From Erysipelotrichia bacterium (lineage in GTDB: Bacteria; Bacillota_I; Bacilli_A; Erysipelotrichales; Erysipelotrichaceae): a stretch of DNA of 12,803 nt. The stretch spans positions 1-12,803 of the forward strand of contig SAAR01000071.1 of the NCBI GenBank assembly GCA_009916335.1, written 5' to 3'. The position numbers and the translations under genes were made by a program. Under the pieces are notes generated by a model. The model was not told the DNA's origin and did not search any database. It saw only the letters and a list, made by a program, of their open reading frames with translations. Below, one piece after another: positions 1 to 8,384 of the stretch; positions within the stretch are counted from its first letter, which is position 1; each line of letters begins with the position of its first letter.

Positions 1-172
1 TGCTCATGCCCTGTATCCTATCAATACGGGGAAGCTTGAAGGATTCAATAATAAGATCAAGGTACTAAAAAGAATCGGATATGGGTACCGAAACATGGAC
101 TATTTCTTTACCCTTATCCGATTCCATTCTTTACCTAAAAATTATTCATCCCCCAAATTTCCGTGAAGAGCC
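1..172 (+). mobile_element. Right end of an ISL3-family insertion sequence (partial)
   Basis: The window opens inside an insertion sequence. It holds the last ~54 codons of a transposase and a terminal stretch ending in CCGTGAAGAGCC at 161-172, which has the look of an ISL3-family end (these begin GGCTCTTC or similar when read inward). The next 8 bases, AAATTTAT (173-180), are a plausible copy of the AT-rich 8-bp target duplication this family makes, but the left end is outside the window, so the duplication cannot be confirmed. Immediately after it the reading frame of an interrupted host gene begins. The family call rests on the transposase C-terminal motif together with the terminal sequence. 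Confidence 0.7.
2..166 (+). CDS. ISL3-family transposase, C-terminal fragment
   Basis: An open frame runs from base 2 to the TGA at 164-166 and encodes about 54 residues. It contains the motif KLEGFNNKIKVLKRIGYGYR, the conserved C-terminal end of ISL3-type DDE transposases; the glutamate of LEG is the expected last residue of the catalytic triad. The stop codon falls inside the terminal inverted repeat, which is usual for compact insertion sequences. The rest of the protein, with the two catalytic aspartates and the zinc-finger and HTH regions, lies upstream of the window, so activity cannot be judged. The related IS204/IS1001/IS1165 names belong to the same family. Confidence 0.75.
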   Translation, partial: AHALYPINTGKLEGFNNKIKVLKRIGYGYRNMDYFFTLIRFHSLPKNYSSPKFP

Positions 173-447
173 AAATTTATAAATATCACAAAGAAAACCC
201 ATACGATAAGCAATTTGAAAACGAGTATTCAAGAGAAATCTCTCTTTACAAAGTGGCTGCAACGGAACTACTAAAAACTTACAAAAAGCTACCTGATACG
301 AAAGAAATACTAACCGAATTAGATGCCCTTCAAGAAAAAAAGAATACCCTGATGAAAGAGTATTCTGCATCAAAAACAAACATGGATGACCTATTCATCA
401 TTCGTAAAAACTTCGAGCAATACATGGGGAAAGAGATGGAGAGATAA
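173..447 (+). pseudogene. Relaxase/mobilization protein, C-terminal remnant cut by the ISL3 element
   Basis: This is an open frame of about 90 codons ending at TAA 445-447 with no start of its own. The GTG at 163 lies inside the IS inverted repeat and has no ribosome binding site, so it is unlikely to be real. The peptide is a charged helical segment with the pattern REISLYKVAATELLKTY, then LPDTKEIL, then LDALQEKKNTLMKEY, ending RKNFEQYMGKEMER. This layout matches the C-terminal helical tail that follows the nuclease domain in many Gram-positive ICE relaxases. The catalytic part is missing and was presumably upstream of the insertion. The assignment is from remembered family pattern, not an alignment; another coiled ICE protein is possible. 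The remnant marks the element as conjugative in origin and now broken. Confidence 0.6.
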
Positions 448-616
448 TGCTGCTATCGCCCTTTTTTCTCATGCAACAATTTTTATTTTCAAAAATGAGT
501 ATCCTATTAAGAATGACCACTGAATTTATTTCAGCACCTTATTGGCATAAATTGAATTCAATCTTCATTTCTCCTGATCATTCTTCTATACTGTGCTTAA
601 ACAGGAGGATTACGAA

Positions 617-790
617 ATGAAAGAACGAAAACTTAAAGTCACCTATGCACCAGGAGCGGAATATAAAGAACAAATCCCTCGCATTGTACTGCAAGGGAAA
701 TGGTTGAAAGAGCTTGGTTTTGAGGTTGGGGAGTATGTAATTATCAGCCCATCCAGCGAAAAAATTGATGTATCTAAAAACAAACAATGA
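617..790 (+). CDS. symE: SymE-like toxin of a type I toxin-antitoxin module
   Basis: The gene encodes a 57-residue basic protein. Its core, PRIVLQGKWLKELGFEVGEY, fits the SymE family (AbrB-like swapped-hairpin fold), whose signature is an I/P-x-L-x-G-x-WL-x-x-x-GF-x-x-G pattern. E. coli SymE is an SOS-induced protein that compacts the nucleoid or acts on RNA and is held down by the antisense RNA SymR. The start is ATG 617, placed 8 bases after a perfect AGGAGG (603-608); an in-frame GTG at 593 would put that site inside the gene and is rejected. The protein is about half the length of E. coli SymE, as is common for these short homologues in Bacillota. It is convergent with gajB, 23 bp away. 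The antitoxin RNA was not identified. Confidence 0.7.
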   Translation: MKERKLKVTYAPGAEYKEQIPRIVLQGKWLKELGFEVGEYVIISPSSEKIDVSKNKQ

Positions 791-813
791 GGAAACACGC
801 TACTTCTCTTACA

Positions 814-2718
814 CTATATGGTTATCTCGTATTGCACATTCCAATTCTTCAACGCTGTATCAATTATATTTCGATTGAATTCACTCGGCAAATGAATGTA
901 TAGGCAATCTCGGGCACGACTACAAGCAACATAATACATTCTAACAAACTCGTCAGAAATTTCTTCTCTTAATATTTCTGGATTATTGTAGACCGCAGGT
1001 AGTTTTATTTTATCAAATCTATTAGGATTCACACTGACTATCACCTCATCCCACTCCAATCCCTTTGCTTGGTGTACAGTCATATATTTGCTACCAACAG
1101 AAAAGACTTCAGTAAACAATTTAAAAGAAGTTGACCAAGTTAGAGCTTTTAAGTTCTCTACAATTGGTTTACCATTTTCCAAATCATATTCATCAAAAAT
1201 AGGAACATTAAAATCCTCTCCAAGCAATAAAATTCTTAGATCTTTATATTTAATTTCATCTAGTAAATTGTTAAAGCCAGTTATTACTTCAACTGGAGAA
1301 GAACTATCGGTTAATTCTTTAAAGGCATCACCTATAATTCCAATGATTTGTCTTACAATAATGTGGTTAAGTTTCCTGCGGTCGATACTAGTATAAAGTT
1401 TAAATGCATTTAACACATCAACGAAAGAGCCATTTTCATACGCTTCATGTAATGTGAAAATAAACTTAAAAGCACGAACCCAAGTAACATTATTCATTTC
1501 TGTAATTTCAGATCGTATATCAATAGGAGAATTGTAATATGAGTTATATATTTTAGTGAGTATTTGGATTTGATTGTCATCAATATCTCGAATATATGCG
1601 AACGCATTCGCCCATGCACGTGTTAATACAACTCCCCCTCTTTCTATCACAGAAGCTATTGTTGATTTAACAGTTTCAGAATCTCCAATAAGAAATTGCA
1701 CAGGTATTTGCTCAGAATTATCTTTTTTTTCATCACTATCATATGGGCGAATTGAAGTTTGTATCACGCTAGTATCAGATTGACGCAAGAAATTGCAAAA
1801 GTTCACAATATTACTAGTTGATCGTCTATTTCCGTTGATTACAAACTCCGATAATTGTCTTTCTCCACTTAGGGTGAAATTTGAAAATTGAGTTGGTCGA
1901 GCTCCTTGAAAACTATAAATTGATTGAGCAATATCACCAATAATACCAATCGTTGAAGATTTGAGTCCGATAAGCTTTATTAATATTGTTTGTAACGGAT
2001 TGGTGTCCTGAAATTCATCGATAAATATGAATGGGAATTTCACTCGCAAAGAATATAATGCTGTTGGATTTGTTTTTAGTATTTGATATCCGAAAAATAA
2101 AATTTCATCATGGGTTAATTTTCGCAATTTTGACCACACATATTTTTTTATTGGTAATTTATGATTCTCTTCAATACTTTTTGATGCTGATAGATATATT
2201 TTACCGTTATCTAAGAATAACTTATTATCGACTTGAACATCACCCATAAGTTTTTTGCTATACGTTGGCGATGTTGTTTCTCCAGTTTCATCAATAATAA
2301 ATTTATAAATCTCTTCTTTATCAACACCATGCAATATGCCTACGCCTTCTATCTGTGATGTGATAGCCTTATTGCCTTCAATATCGATGTCAAATTGTTC
2401 TTTAATAACCCTGCGTAAATCTATCTGAAAAGGTTTAATAATATGTTCAATTATAAATCCATGGATAGTAAAAACTTCAACCGAATCGGAAAGTCTATTT
2501 AAACGGTATATTATCTCTTCCACGGCGGCATTAGTGTATGTTATACACAATACTTTTCTCAAATTGCTCTTGGAAATAATCGAATTAGTTATAACAATAT
2601 TTTTAACATTCTCTACTAAAAAATGTGTTTTTCCTGCTCCTGGTCCCGCGTAAATCTTAACATGATTTTGAAGTTGCTCATTAGTTAGGATTGTACTTGA
2701 TTCTATTTCGAAAGCCAT
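814..2718 (-). CDS. gajB: Gabija defence helicase GajB (UvrD/Rep family)
   Basis: This 634-residue protein is a superfamily 1A helicase and the second component of Gabija, whose GajA-GajB complex degrades phage DNA. Visible motifs in order are: Walker A GPGAGKT (25-31), motif Ia TYTNAA (60-65), Walker B DEFQD (234-238), motif III GDIAQSIYSFQGA (261-273), motif IV NGNRRS (295-300), motif V TVHQAKGLEWDEV (547-559) and motif VI YVACSRARD (596-604). All key residues are present, so it looks functional. It starts 16 bp inside the end of gajA, behind AAGGAGGGG (2724-2732), which lies within gajA; this points to translational coupling. It is longer than the roughly 500-residue GajB of the founding Bacillus system, with extra sequence between motifs IV and V. 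The gene ends the operon and faces symE. Confidence 0.88.
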   Translation of the reverse strand: MAFEIESSTILTNEQLQNHVKIYAGPGAGKTHFLVENVKNIVITNSIISKSNLRKVLCITYTNAAVEEIIYRLNRLSDSVEVFTIHGFIIEHIIKPFQIDLRRVIKEQFDIDIEGNKAITSQIEGVGILHGVDKEEIYKFIIDETGETTSPTYSKKLMGDVQVDNKLFLDNGKIYLSASKSIEENHKLPIKKYVWSKLRKLTHDEILFFGYQILKTNPTALYSLRVKFPFIFIDEFQDTNPLQTILIKLIGLKSSTIGIIGDIAQSIYSFQGARPTQFSNFTLSGERQLSEFVINGNRRSTSNIVNFCNFLRQSDTSVIQTSIRPYDSDEKKDNSEQIPVQFLIGDSETVKSTIASVIERGGVVLTRAWANAFAYIRDIDDNQIQILTKIYNSYYNSPIDIRSEITEMNNVTWVRAFKFIFTLHEAYENGSFVDVLNAFKLYTSIDRRKLNHIIVRQIIGIIGDAFKELTDSSSPVEVITGFNNLLDEIKYKDLRILLLGEDFNVPIFDEYDLENGKPIVENLKALTWSTSFKLFTEVFSVGSKYMTVHQAKGLEWDEVIVSVNPNRFDKIKLPAVYNNPEILREEISDEFVRMYYVACSRARDCLYIHLPSEFNRNIIDTALKNWNVQYEITI

Positions 2719-4691
2719 TCCAACCCCTCCTTAATGTAGTTTGGAACAGTAATTTGGTCGGACAAGTCTTCATTTGATAGAATACTCAACGCAACTTCGC
2801 CTTTTCGTTTTTTAGCATAATCAAGAAAAAGCTGTGAAAAGAAAAGGGCATTGTACTTAGTAGTATTATCACTATCATTTTGTATAGCAGTTTCAAATTT
2901 CGCAATAAATTCACTTGTTTTTTTCTTCGTTCCAGCATGAGAAATAGCCTCTTGGTTTGATACCCACTGACCATAATCGATACCACATGTATTAACAAAC
3001 GCTGACAAGCAATCTGGTAGTACAATTCTCAGTAATTCCTTCGTAACATCTTGGTTATCAATATTAGCAAGGAGTAATTCATCCTCAAATGTCTGTCCTC
3101 CCATCGACTGTGAAACCAAATTAAGATTTTCAATATCGAAACGTTCGTTTAATTTTTTAATGTGCGATGCACCTTCATAGTTCCTATAGTCATCAATATT
3201 TTTCAGAACTCCATCTTCAAGCCAAGGAAAATCAAGATCAGTAATACAGAGCACCTTTTTGTTAACGGAGTTTCCGTTAAATAGCTCAATAAAATGCTCG
3301 AAATGCTTACCACCTATTTCTACAATTGAAATATGAGCATCTTCATAGGAACAGTTACATTTCTCCATAAATAGAGGCAATAACAGTTTCTCAGCAATTC
3401 CTTCTACAAGTATAACTTTGTCTGCAAAAAGCATATCAGAACGAGTCACATCAAGGAATTTGCTTAGGTGTTTTTTAGCATTTTCTTTTCCCACGAAATG
3501 TTCCTCAAGACTTTGTTGGCAACAATCTGACCCTTCAACCGAACGGTAATAATCAAGCATAAACATGTTATCAATGCCAGCTACTGCCGAAATATTGCTT
3601 GAATGTGTAGTCACAAAAATCTGTTGGTTTAATTTATCTTCTTCATCTAATTTTCGAAGGAATTTAAATAGCTTATACTGCATAGATGGATGAAGGTGTG
3701 CTTCAGGTTCTTCTAGACATAGAATACGAAAATCTTTACCTTTTCTAATTTCTGTTATTTTAATAAGCATATAAATATTTATTAGATTATTATATCCAAG
3801 TCCATTATGTGCAAGAGGGACTACAAAGTCACCTTTAGTATCTCTTGCATCAGTCACATACGCATCCGAAACTCTAATATCTGGTCTCAAGTTTTGAAAT
3901 ATAGAAACATTACCTTGCTGTAGGCCTATTTCATTTTGTTCGTTTTCGAACAAATTAGACATTTTTTCCAGAGCAGGTTTTAGAATTTCTTTCAATTCCA
4001 CAGATAAATTTTGTTTAAGTTCCCTAATAGCTTGAATATTATCTTGGTCTTTTGTGTATGCTTCAATTTCTCTTTTAGTTTCCTTAGAAACATTCTCACT
4101 CGTTCTTTCTGCTTCAATAAATCTGATATCAAATAAGCTTGTTGCATCTTTTTTATCAGCAGGAGTATCACTGGCACCATTTGTATATGACCATTCGTAA
4201 CGATTAAGAAAAGTCTCCAACAAATTGATATACTCATCTATCGATTGAATGTCTTTAGTTTCTTTTCTATAATCTGCTAACGCTTTAGTTTGAAGAGCAA
4301 ATACAAGTCTAACAACTGCCACTAATGAATAATTAGCCGAATCGCCATCTTCTTGTCGCAATTGCCCTACTTCGTTCATACCTAGAAAGGGTACAAGTTT
4401 AATAATACTTTCATCGTCAGTGTCATCTTCAGAAATTTCGTGTCTTATGTCATATTCAATCTCAATAATTGGAGGTTCATCAATATACTTTGTTGCATAT
4501 TCTAAAAGATTGTTCTTGTTAAAATCATGAACAGATATAGTAGAAGGGTTACTTAAAAGTCGAATTGCATTTAACAAACCCGTTTTACCAGAATTGTTCG
4601 AGCCAATTATAACATTCAACCCTTTTCTGAATTTCATTGAAAAATTATTATAATTTCTATAATTCTTAATAGTTATGCTTTGAATATGCAT
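2703..4691 (-). CDS. gajA: Gabija defence nuclease GajA (OLD-family ATPase with TOPRIM domain)
   Basis: This 662-residue protein has an SMC/ABC-like ATPase followed by a TOPRIM nuclease domain. The ATPase shows Walker A GSNNSGKT (30-37), a signature-like HNGLGYNNLI (295-304), Walker B LCLEEPEAHLHP (324-335) and the H-loop TTHS (361-364). The TOPRIM part shows VILVEGIAEKLLLP, with Glu430 and Glu434, then TDLD with Asp485 and Asp487, then a C-terminal TFEDEL (534-539). In Gabija, GajA forms a tetrameric nicking nuclease that nucleotides inhibit until they are depleted, and it partners GajB. The ATG at 4691 follows TGAGGT about 11 bases upstream. Residues 80-200 and the C-terminal end make it longer than the ~578-residue founder. 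Adjacency to a UvrD-like helicase in this order separates it from stand-alone OLD nucleases. It lies 77 bp after the type IIG gene with no terminator visible between. Confidence 0.88.
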   Translation of the reverse strand: MHIQSITIKNYRNYNNFSMKFRKGLNVIIGSNNSGKTGLLNAIRLLSNPSTISVHDFNKNNLLEYATKYIDEPPIIEIEYDIRHEISEDDTDDESIIKLVPFLGMNEVGQLRQEDGDSANYSLVAVVRLVFALQTKALADYRKETKDIQSIDEYINLLETFLNRYEWSYTNGASDTPADKKDATSLFDIRFIEAERTSENVSKETKREIEAYTKDQDNIQAIRELKQNLSVELKEILKPALEKMSNLFENEQNEIGLQQGNVSIFQNLRPDIRVSDAYVTDARDTKGDFVVPLAHNGLGYNNLINIYMLIKITEIRKGKDFRILCLEEPEAHLHPSMQYKLFKFLRKLDEEDKLNQQIFVTTHSSNISAVAGIDNMFMLDYYRSVEGSDCCQQSLEEHFVGKENAKKHLSKFLDVTRSDMLFADKVILVEGIAEKLLLPLFMEKCNCSYEDAHISIVEIGGKHFEHFIELFNGNSVNKKVLCITDLDFPWLEDGVLKNIDDYRNYEGASHIKKLNERFDIENLNLVSQSMGGQTFEDELLLANIDNQDVTKELLRIVLPDCLSAFVNTCGIDYGQWVSNQEAISHAGTKKKTSEFIAKFETAIQNDSDNTTKYNALFFSQLFLDYAKKRKGEVALSILSNEDLSDQITVPNYIKEGLEWLSK

Positions 4692-4768
4692 ATTATCTTT
4701 TTACCTCACAGTCTAGTCGTTTTAATGATCTGTTGGTACTGCATTAAACTCGAAGCTTACTTCTTATA

Positions 4769-7525
4769 TTATCGAACTCCGAGTCTCATTCTTTGCATGG
4801 AAAGTAAAGAATTTTTAATATCGTTATAATATTGATCTATTCCATATGAACGAAGAACTTCATGATCGAATGCTATCCGATCAACTTCAGATAGTTCTCT
4901 TTCCGTTGAATAGACTTCACGTTGTAATAGTGAATTAAACTTCTCCAATATACGTTCTCGTTGCTCACTATCAATATTATTAGGGTTCAGCATATAGGCA
5001 TTTCTCATTGTAGTGCTACTAATATCTAAAGCGCCAAGTCCACGACCAAACCCGATAGCTTCGATATAAAACATGCCCAGTATAGAATTAAGCAATGCAT
5101 GATAAAGATCAATATCAGGATTATCAGCAGTAGTCTTCAGCCCAATAAGTCGCTGATTTATAAAACTAGGCGACTCAAATTTTGCAAAAAATAATCTTCG
5201 ATCAGGATTCATTGTCGTTACTATGCTTGCAACACTTGTATCTTTCATTTCATACCAATGCATGTCTCTCCTAGCCAGTACCTCTGTTAGAGGTTTCCCT
5301 GTTTTATTGACACCATTTTCAAATCGCTCAATCCATGCTAAAGCACCTGAATGATTTAAATCTCTCAATTCTTCGAGAGTCCTTGAACAACAAAAAGCAT
5401 CATTATCAGCTTCAGCAAATAAAGAATTCACCGCTCTCGAATTCTTAAGAACCTTTCTAATGTAACATTGTTCAATTCCGTGTCCAGAAGCAGGATAAAA
5501 CATTGTATCCCATCCTCTTCTTTCGCCACGAACAACTTCAAAAACTTCAGAAATAGGTGTCATCTTATCTTTGATATTAAGCAACCATGAAATATTATGA
5601 AACAATGCTGATAACGAAACATTCATGGTACAAAGTGATGTAATATCTGAATTAGTGTACGCCTTTAGTTTCATAACTTGTGGATCCAACTCCCGATTAA
5701 GAAGAGCAGAATTAACTATTGTTTCCACATCGCCTTCATTCTCTCTTAATTCTGACAAACTCTTTTGCCAAGAACAAAACGTCGTATGCTCATTATTCAG
5801 AGGGGCTCCTACAACCATTCTTTTTGTAAGTATTGAAATCACTGTAATGACTTTAGCATTATTAAACCATCTTGTAGAATTGCTTAAATGAATCTGCTCA
5901 ATTTTATAATAATAACCAAGTGCTTTAAAAAACTCTCTACCTGCCGTTGTCCCAAGCCATGAATTTGAAGTAATTATTCCTAAACGACCTCCTTCATCAA
6001 GTATTCTATGTAGAGCAAATACGATAAACGAATAATAGTCGTTTCTGTTACTTAAGGTGACACTCGTAGTCTCTTGAACTATATCGTGAATTTTTTCAAC
6101 GTATATCCAATCTGCATCGGATATTTTTTCGAAAGGAACAAAGGGTAAGTTAGAAGCGATAGTTTTGAACTTAGGTATATTAAAATTTAAATACTCACCG
6201 TTAGCTGGATTAGTTACTTGTATACTATCTCCCTCATTCAGTGTGAACACATTCTTTTGAAATATCCTACTTGGTATATTTATCGTATCAATATCTGTCA
6301 TACTTATATTGGCAATCTGTAAAGGGAATGAAAACTTATCAGAAGCCCACGTCGTTTCTACAGCCTGTTGAACATTATTTAATTGCATTCTTTTGTGTTT
6401 CAAAATTGCCTTAGGTATTGACCCTGTTCCACAACATGGATCGCTTGCTTGACCTGTCCAATCATGTGTCGATAAACGAACAAGAATATCAGCTAAAATA
6501 TCAGGAGTAGTAAACTGTCCATTTATCTCTCGTTGTGATACAGCAACTGTGCTTTCCAATATGGTTTGTAGTGCTGATTGTTCAATCTGGTGAATACCAT
6601 TACTTGTCAGGAATATATTTAAATCCAATATATCGTGCCATGTCTTTTCTGGGAGCATGCTATTATGCTCCAACCCACCAAATATATTATAGAAATCACA
6701 ATTAGATGTAATTCTTTCAAAAACAGCATTTGCTTCAATAATTGTGGTATCAAAAGAAAGGTTGTTAACTTCCATCGCAGCATTATGACTATATTTTATC
6801 AAGTGAGCAAATATAATCCTATTTGCCCAGTTAAGTAAAACTACTTTAGCGTATGCACTAAACATATTCGTTTCGTCTGATACAAATTCTGATTGAACAG
6901 CATCCCACCAAACAGAGATATAGGCTCCAATTACTGAATTCGTTGCACAAATACGTCTCATTTCTTCACTTAAAAGATTTTTATTGCGCTCAATAATCGT
7001 AGAAACAATAGTATCCGAAACAACCTCACCAATTTCAGATCCATGTATTTCACCAGTCACTAAATATTCGTTTAATTCAAGTAAAATTCTTTCAATTATT
7101 GGAAGCCATTCATGTTTATATCTTTCAACATCGTCTCGAGTCTGGATATGACTAGTCTCATTCCATTGTTTGACTATTTCAAATTCACCATTAGCATTTT
7201 TTACATAAAGAACACCAGCAGTAAAATTCCAAATAAAATAGCTATTTAATCCTAAAGATACTGCTTTTCTTTTTGCGTCATTTATAAATGTAGTGTCCGT
7301 TATAGGGGTATCTGGAAGCTTCAATTCCCACCCCTGTAATATTTGTGTTTGGTTTTCATCTCCGTATAAAAGAACATCAGGAAACATGCTTTGATGTCCT
7401 GTTGAAATAGTTGTTTCTCCACCTGCACGTATAATTCTTAAGTTTAGGCTTTGTAACTTGATATTAATGTCGGAAATCATTGAAATAGCCCAACTACGTT
7501 CATTTCTCCTAATAATTGTAGGCAT
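4769..7525 (-). CDS. Type IIG-like restriction-modification protein (fused nuclease and N6-adenine methyltransferase)
   Basis: This 918-residue protein appears to combine cutting, methylation and target recognition. The N-terminal ~110 residues look like a PD-(D/E)xK nuclease: MFPD with Asp50, then WELK with Glu67 and Lys69, preceded by Glu9 in a helix. A helical linker (~130-330) leads into a gamma-type N6-adenine methyltransferase, with QFTTPDILADIL (337-348), motif I DPCCGTGSIP (362-371) for S-adenosylmethionine, and motif IV SNLPF (458-462), a variant of the usual NPPF/Y. Residues from ~640 to 850 contain a recognition-domain-like tail, including GFGRGLGALDIS (825-836). The ATG at 7525 has AGAGGTG upstream and lies 7 bp after the separate methyltransferase. 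The length suits type IIG enzymes; a BREX PglX-type methylase is less likely because PglX lacks the N-terminal nuclease and is longer. The recognition site cannot be predicted. Confidence 0.8.
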   Translation of the reverse strand: MPTIIRRNERSWAISMISDINIKLQSLNLRIIRAGGETTISTGHQSMFPDVLLYGDENQTQILQGWELKLPDTPITDTTFINDAKRKAVSLGLNSYFIWNFTAGVLYVKNANGEFEIVKQWNETSHIQTRDDVERYKHEWLPIIERILLELNEYLVTGEIHGSEIGEVVSDTIVSTIIERNKNLLSEEMRRICATNSVIGAYISVWWDAVQSEFVSDETNMFSAYAKVVLLNWANRIIFAHLIKYSHNAAMEVNNLSFDTTIIEANAVFERITSNCDFYNIFGGLEHNSMLPEKTWHDILDLNIFLTSNGIHQIEQSALQTILESTVAVSQREINGQFTTPDILADILVRLSTHDWTGQASDPCCGTGSIPKAILKHKRMQLNNVQQAVETTWASDKFSFPLQIANISMTDIDTINIPSRIFQKNVFTLNEGDSIQVTNPANGEYLNFNIPKFKTIASNLPFVPFEKISDADWIYVEKIHDIVQETTSVTLSNRNDYYSFIVFALHRILDEGGRLGIITSNSWLGTTAGREFFKALGYYYKIEQIHLSNSTRWFNNAKVITVISILTKRMVVGAPLNNEHTTFCSWQKSLSELRENEGDVETIVNSALLNRELDPQVMKLKAYTNSDITSLCTMNVSLSALFHNISWLLNIKDKMTPISEVFEVVRGERRGWDTMFYPASGHGIEQCYIRKVLKNSRAVNSLFAEADNDAFCCSRTLEELRDLNHSGALAWIERFENGVNKTGKPLTEVLARRDMHWYEMKDTSVASIVTTMNPDRRLFFAKFESPSFINQRLIGLKTTADNPDIDLYHALLNSILGMFYIEAIGFGRGLGALDISSTTMRNAYMLNPNNIDSEQRERILEKFNSLLQREVYSTERELSEVDRIAFDHEVLRSYGIDQYYNDIKNSLLSMQRMRLGVR

Positions 7526-7532
7526 ATATTAT

Positions 7533-8384
7533 TCACCTCTCTTCAAATTCTTGTATCAAGTTTGTTTTGATTATTTTATTACGAGTTTTTTTGTCTAAGC
7601 TAGTCCATGCTAAAAACAATCTTCTTTTTGCTACATCTATATAATTAATCTTATCTTTTTTGAATAGAGCTACATCTTCATTTTTTTCAATACCGATGAA
7701 ATTCCGTCCTTCCATTAAGGCTGCAACCAAGAATGATCCACTTCCAAAAGTGTTGTCTAAAATGATATCTCCAGGTTTAGTATATGTCCTCACAAAATAT
7801 CGTCCAAGTTCGATGGGCTTTTGCGTCGGATGAACTACCTCTCCTTCGCTTTCTGCTGTTTTAGCATAAACAATATCAACGGGGTACCTTTCTCCATCAC
7901 TTTGCACATGAACAGGTTGAAAATCTCCATAGCTACCGCTAAGCTGATTTTTACGTATACCTTTATCGTAAGGCTCTCCTTCTGTCATCTGTGGATTATA
8001 AGTAGGTTGTTTTTTATAAAATACGCAAACGTCTTCGTGTTTTCGAAGAGGTTGTTTCTTTGCATTTAAGAAATTTGTAGGTTTCGATTTTTCCCAAACC
8101 CATTTATATTTATATAACTTAGGTTGACTTAATATTAGCCTTGCAGTAAATAAACCTTGTGACGTTAAAACAATAGCCCCATTCGGTTTTATAATTCGAT
8201 TATATTGCTCCCATAGCAAATCAAGAGGTATATAGCTATCCCATTGATTCTGTGTCATCCCATATGGTAAATCACACAATATCATATCAATAGACTCATT
8301 TGGTATTCTTTTCATGCATTCTAAGCAGTCTTCTTCAAACAATTGATTTACCATTGGGTATATCAGTTCATTATTATCTATCAT
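7533..8384 (-). CDS. Beta-class site-specific DNA methyltransferase (probable N6-adenine)
   Basis: This 283-residue protein has the beta-class motif order, with the catalytic motif before the cofactor motif. Motif IV is CDLPYG with DLPY at 38-41, typical of adenine-N6 enzymes. HPTQKP lies at 185-190, and the S-adenosylmethionine-binding motif I is DNTFGSGSF (210-218), followed by GRNFIGIEKNEDV. The protein transfers a methyl group to a base within a short site and probably protects the host from the neighbouring type IIG nuclease; enzymes cutting asymmetric sites often need a second methyltransferase for the other strand. Its ATG overlaps the stop of the GTPase gene as ATGA (8381-8384), with GGTGGGAG just upstream, implying coupled translation. 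The region between motif IV and HPTQKP (~100-180) probably holds target recognition. An orphan regulatory methylase is less likely given the context. Confidence 0.86.
   Translation of the reverse strand: MIDNNELIYPMVNQLFEEDCLECMKRIPNESIDMILCDLPYGMTQNQWDSYIPLDLLWEQYNRIIKPNGAIVLTSQGLFTARLILSQPKLYKYKWVWEKSKPTNFLNAKKQPLRKHEDVCVFYKKQPTYNPQMTEGEPYDKGIRKNQLSGSYGDFQPVHVQSDGERYPVDIVYAKTAESEGEVVHPTQKPIELGRYFVRTYTKPGDIILDNTFGSGSFLVAALMEGRNFIGIEKNEDVALFKKDKINYIDVAKRRLFLAWTSLDKKTRNKIIKTNLIQEFEER

Noticed and set aside
163..172. GTG at 163 as the start of a 94-residue gene
   Set aside because: It lies inside the ISL3 terminal repeat, overlaps the transposase stop and has no ribosome binding site; the frame is a remnant of a longer gene.
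564..592. Possible symE promoter: TTCATT (564-569) and TATACT (587-592) at 17-bp spacing
   Set aside because: The -35 matches at only three positions and the predicted transcript would start almost on the ribosome binding site, so it is not listed as a feature.
1088..1396. Plus-strand open frame opposite gajB, and similar ones opposite other genes
   Set aside because: They lie wholly opposite strongly supported genes, lack ribosome binding sites and show no recognisable protein motif.
4692..4768. A separate promoter or terminator between the type IIG gene and gajA
   Set aside because: No -35/-10 pair at good spacing and no stem followed by a T run were found; only a short palindrome (ACTCCGAGT) at the end of the type IIG gene.
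4769..7525. BREX PglX or DISARM methylase
   Set aside because: None of the partner genes of BREX or DISARM is present, and the protein carries an N-terminal PD-ExK nuclease and is shorter than PglX.
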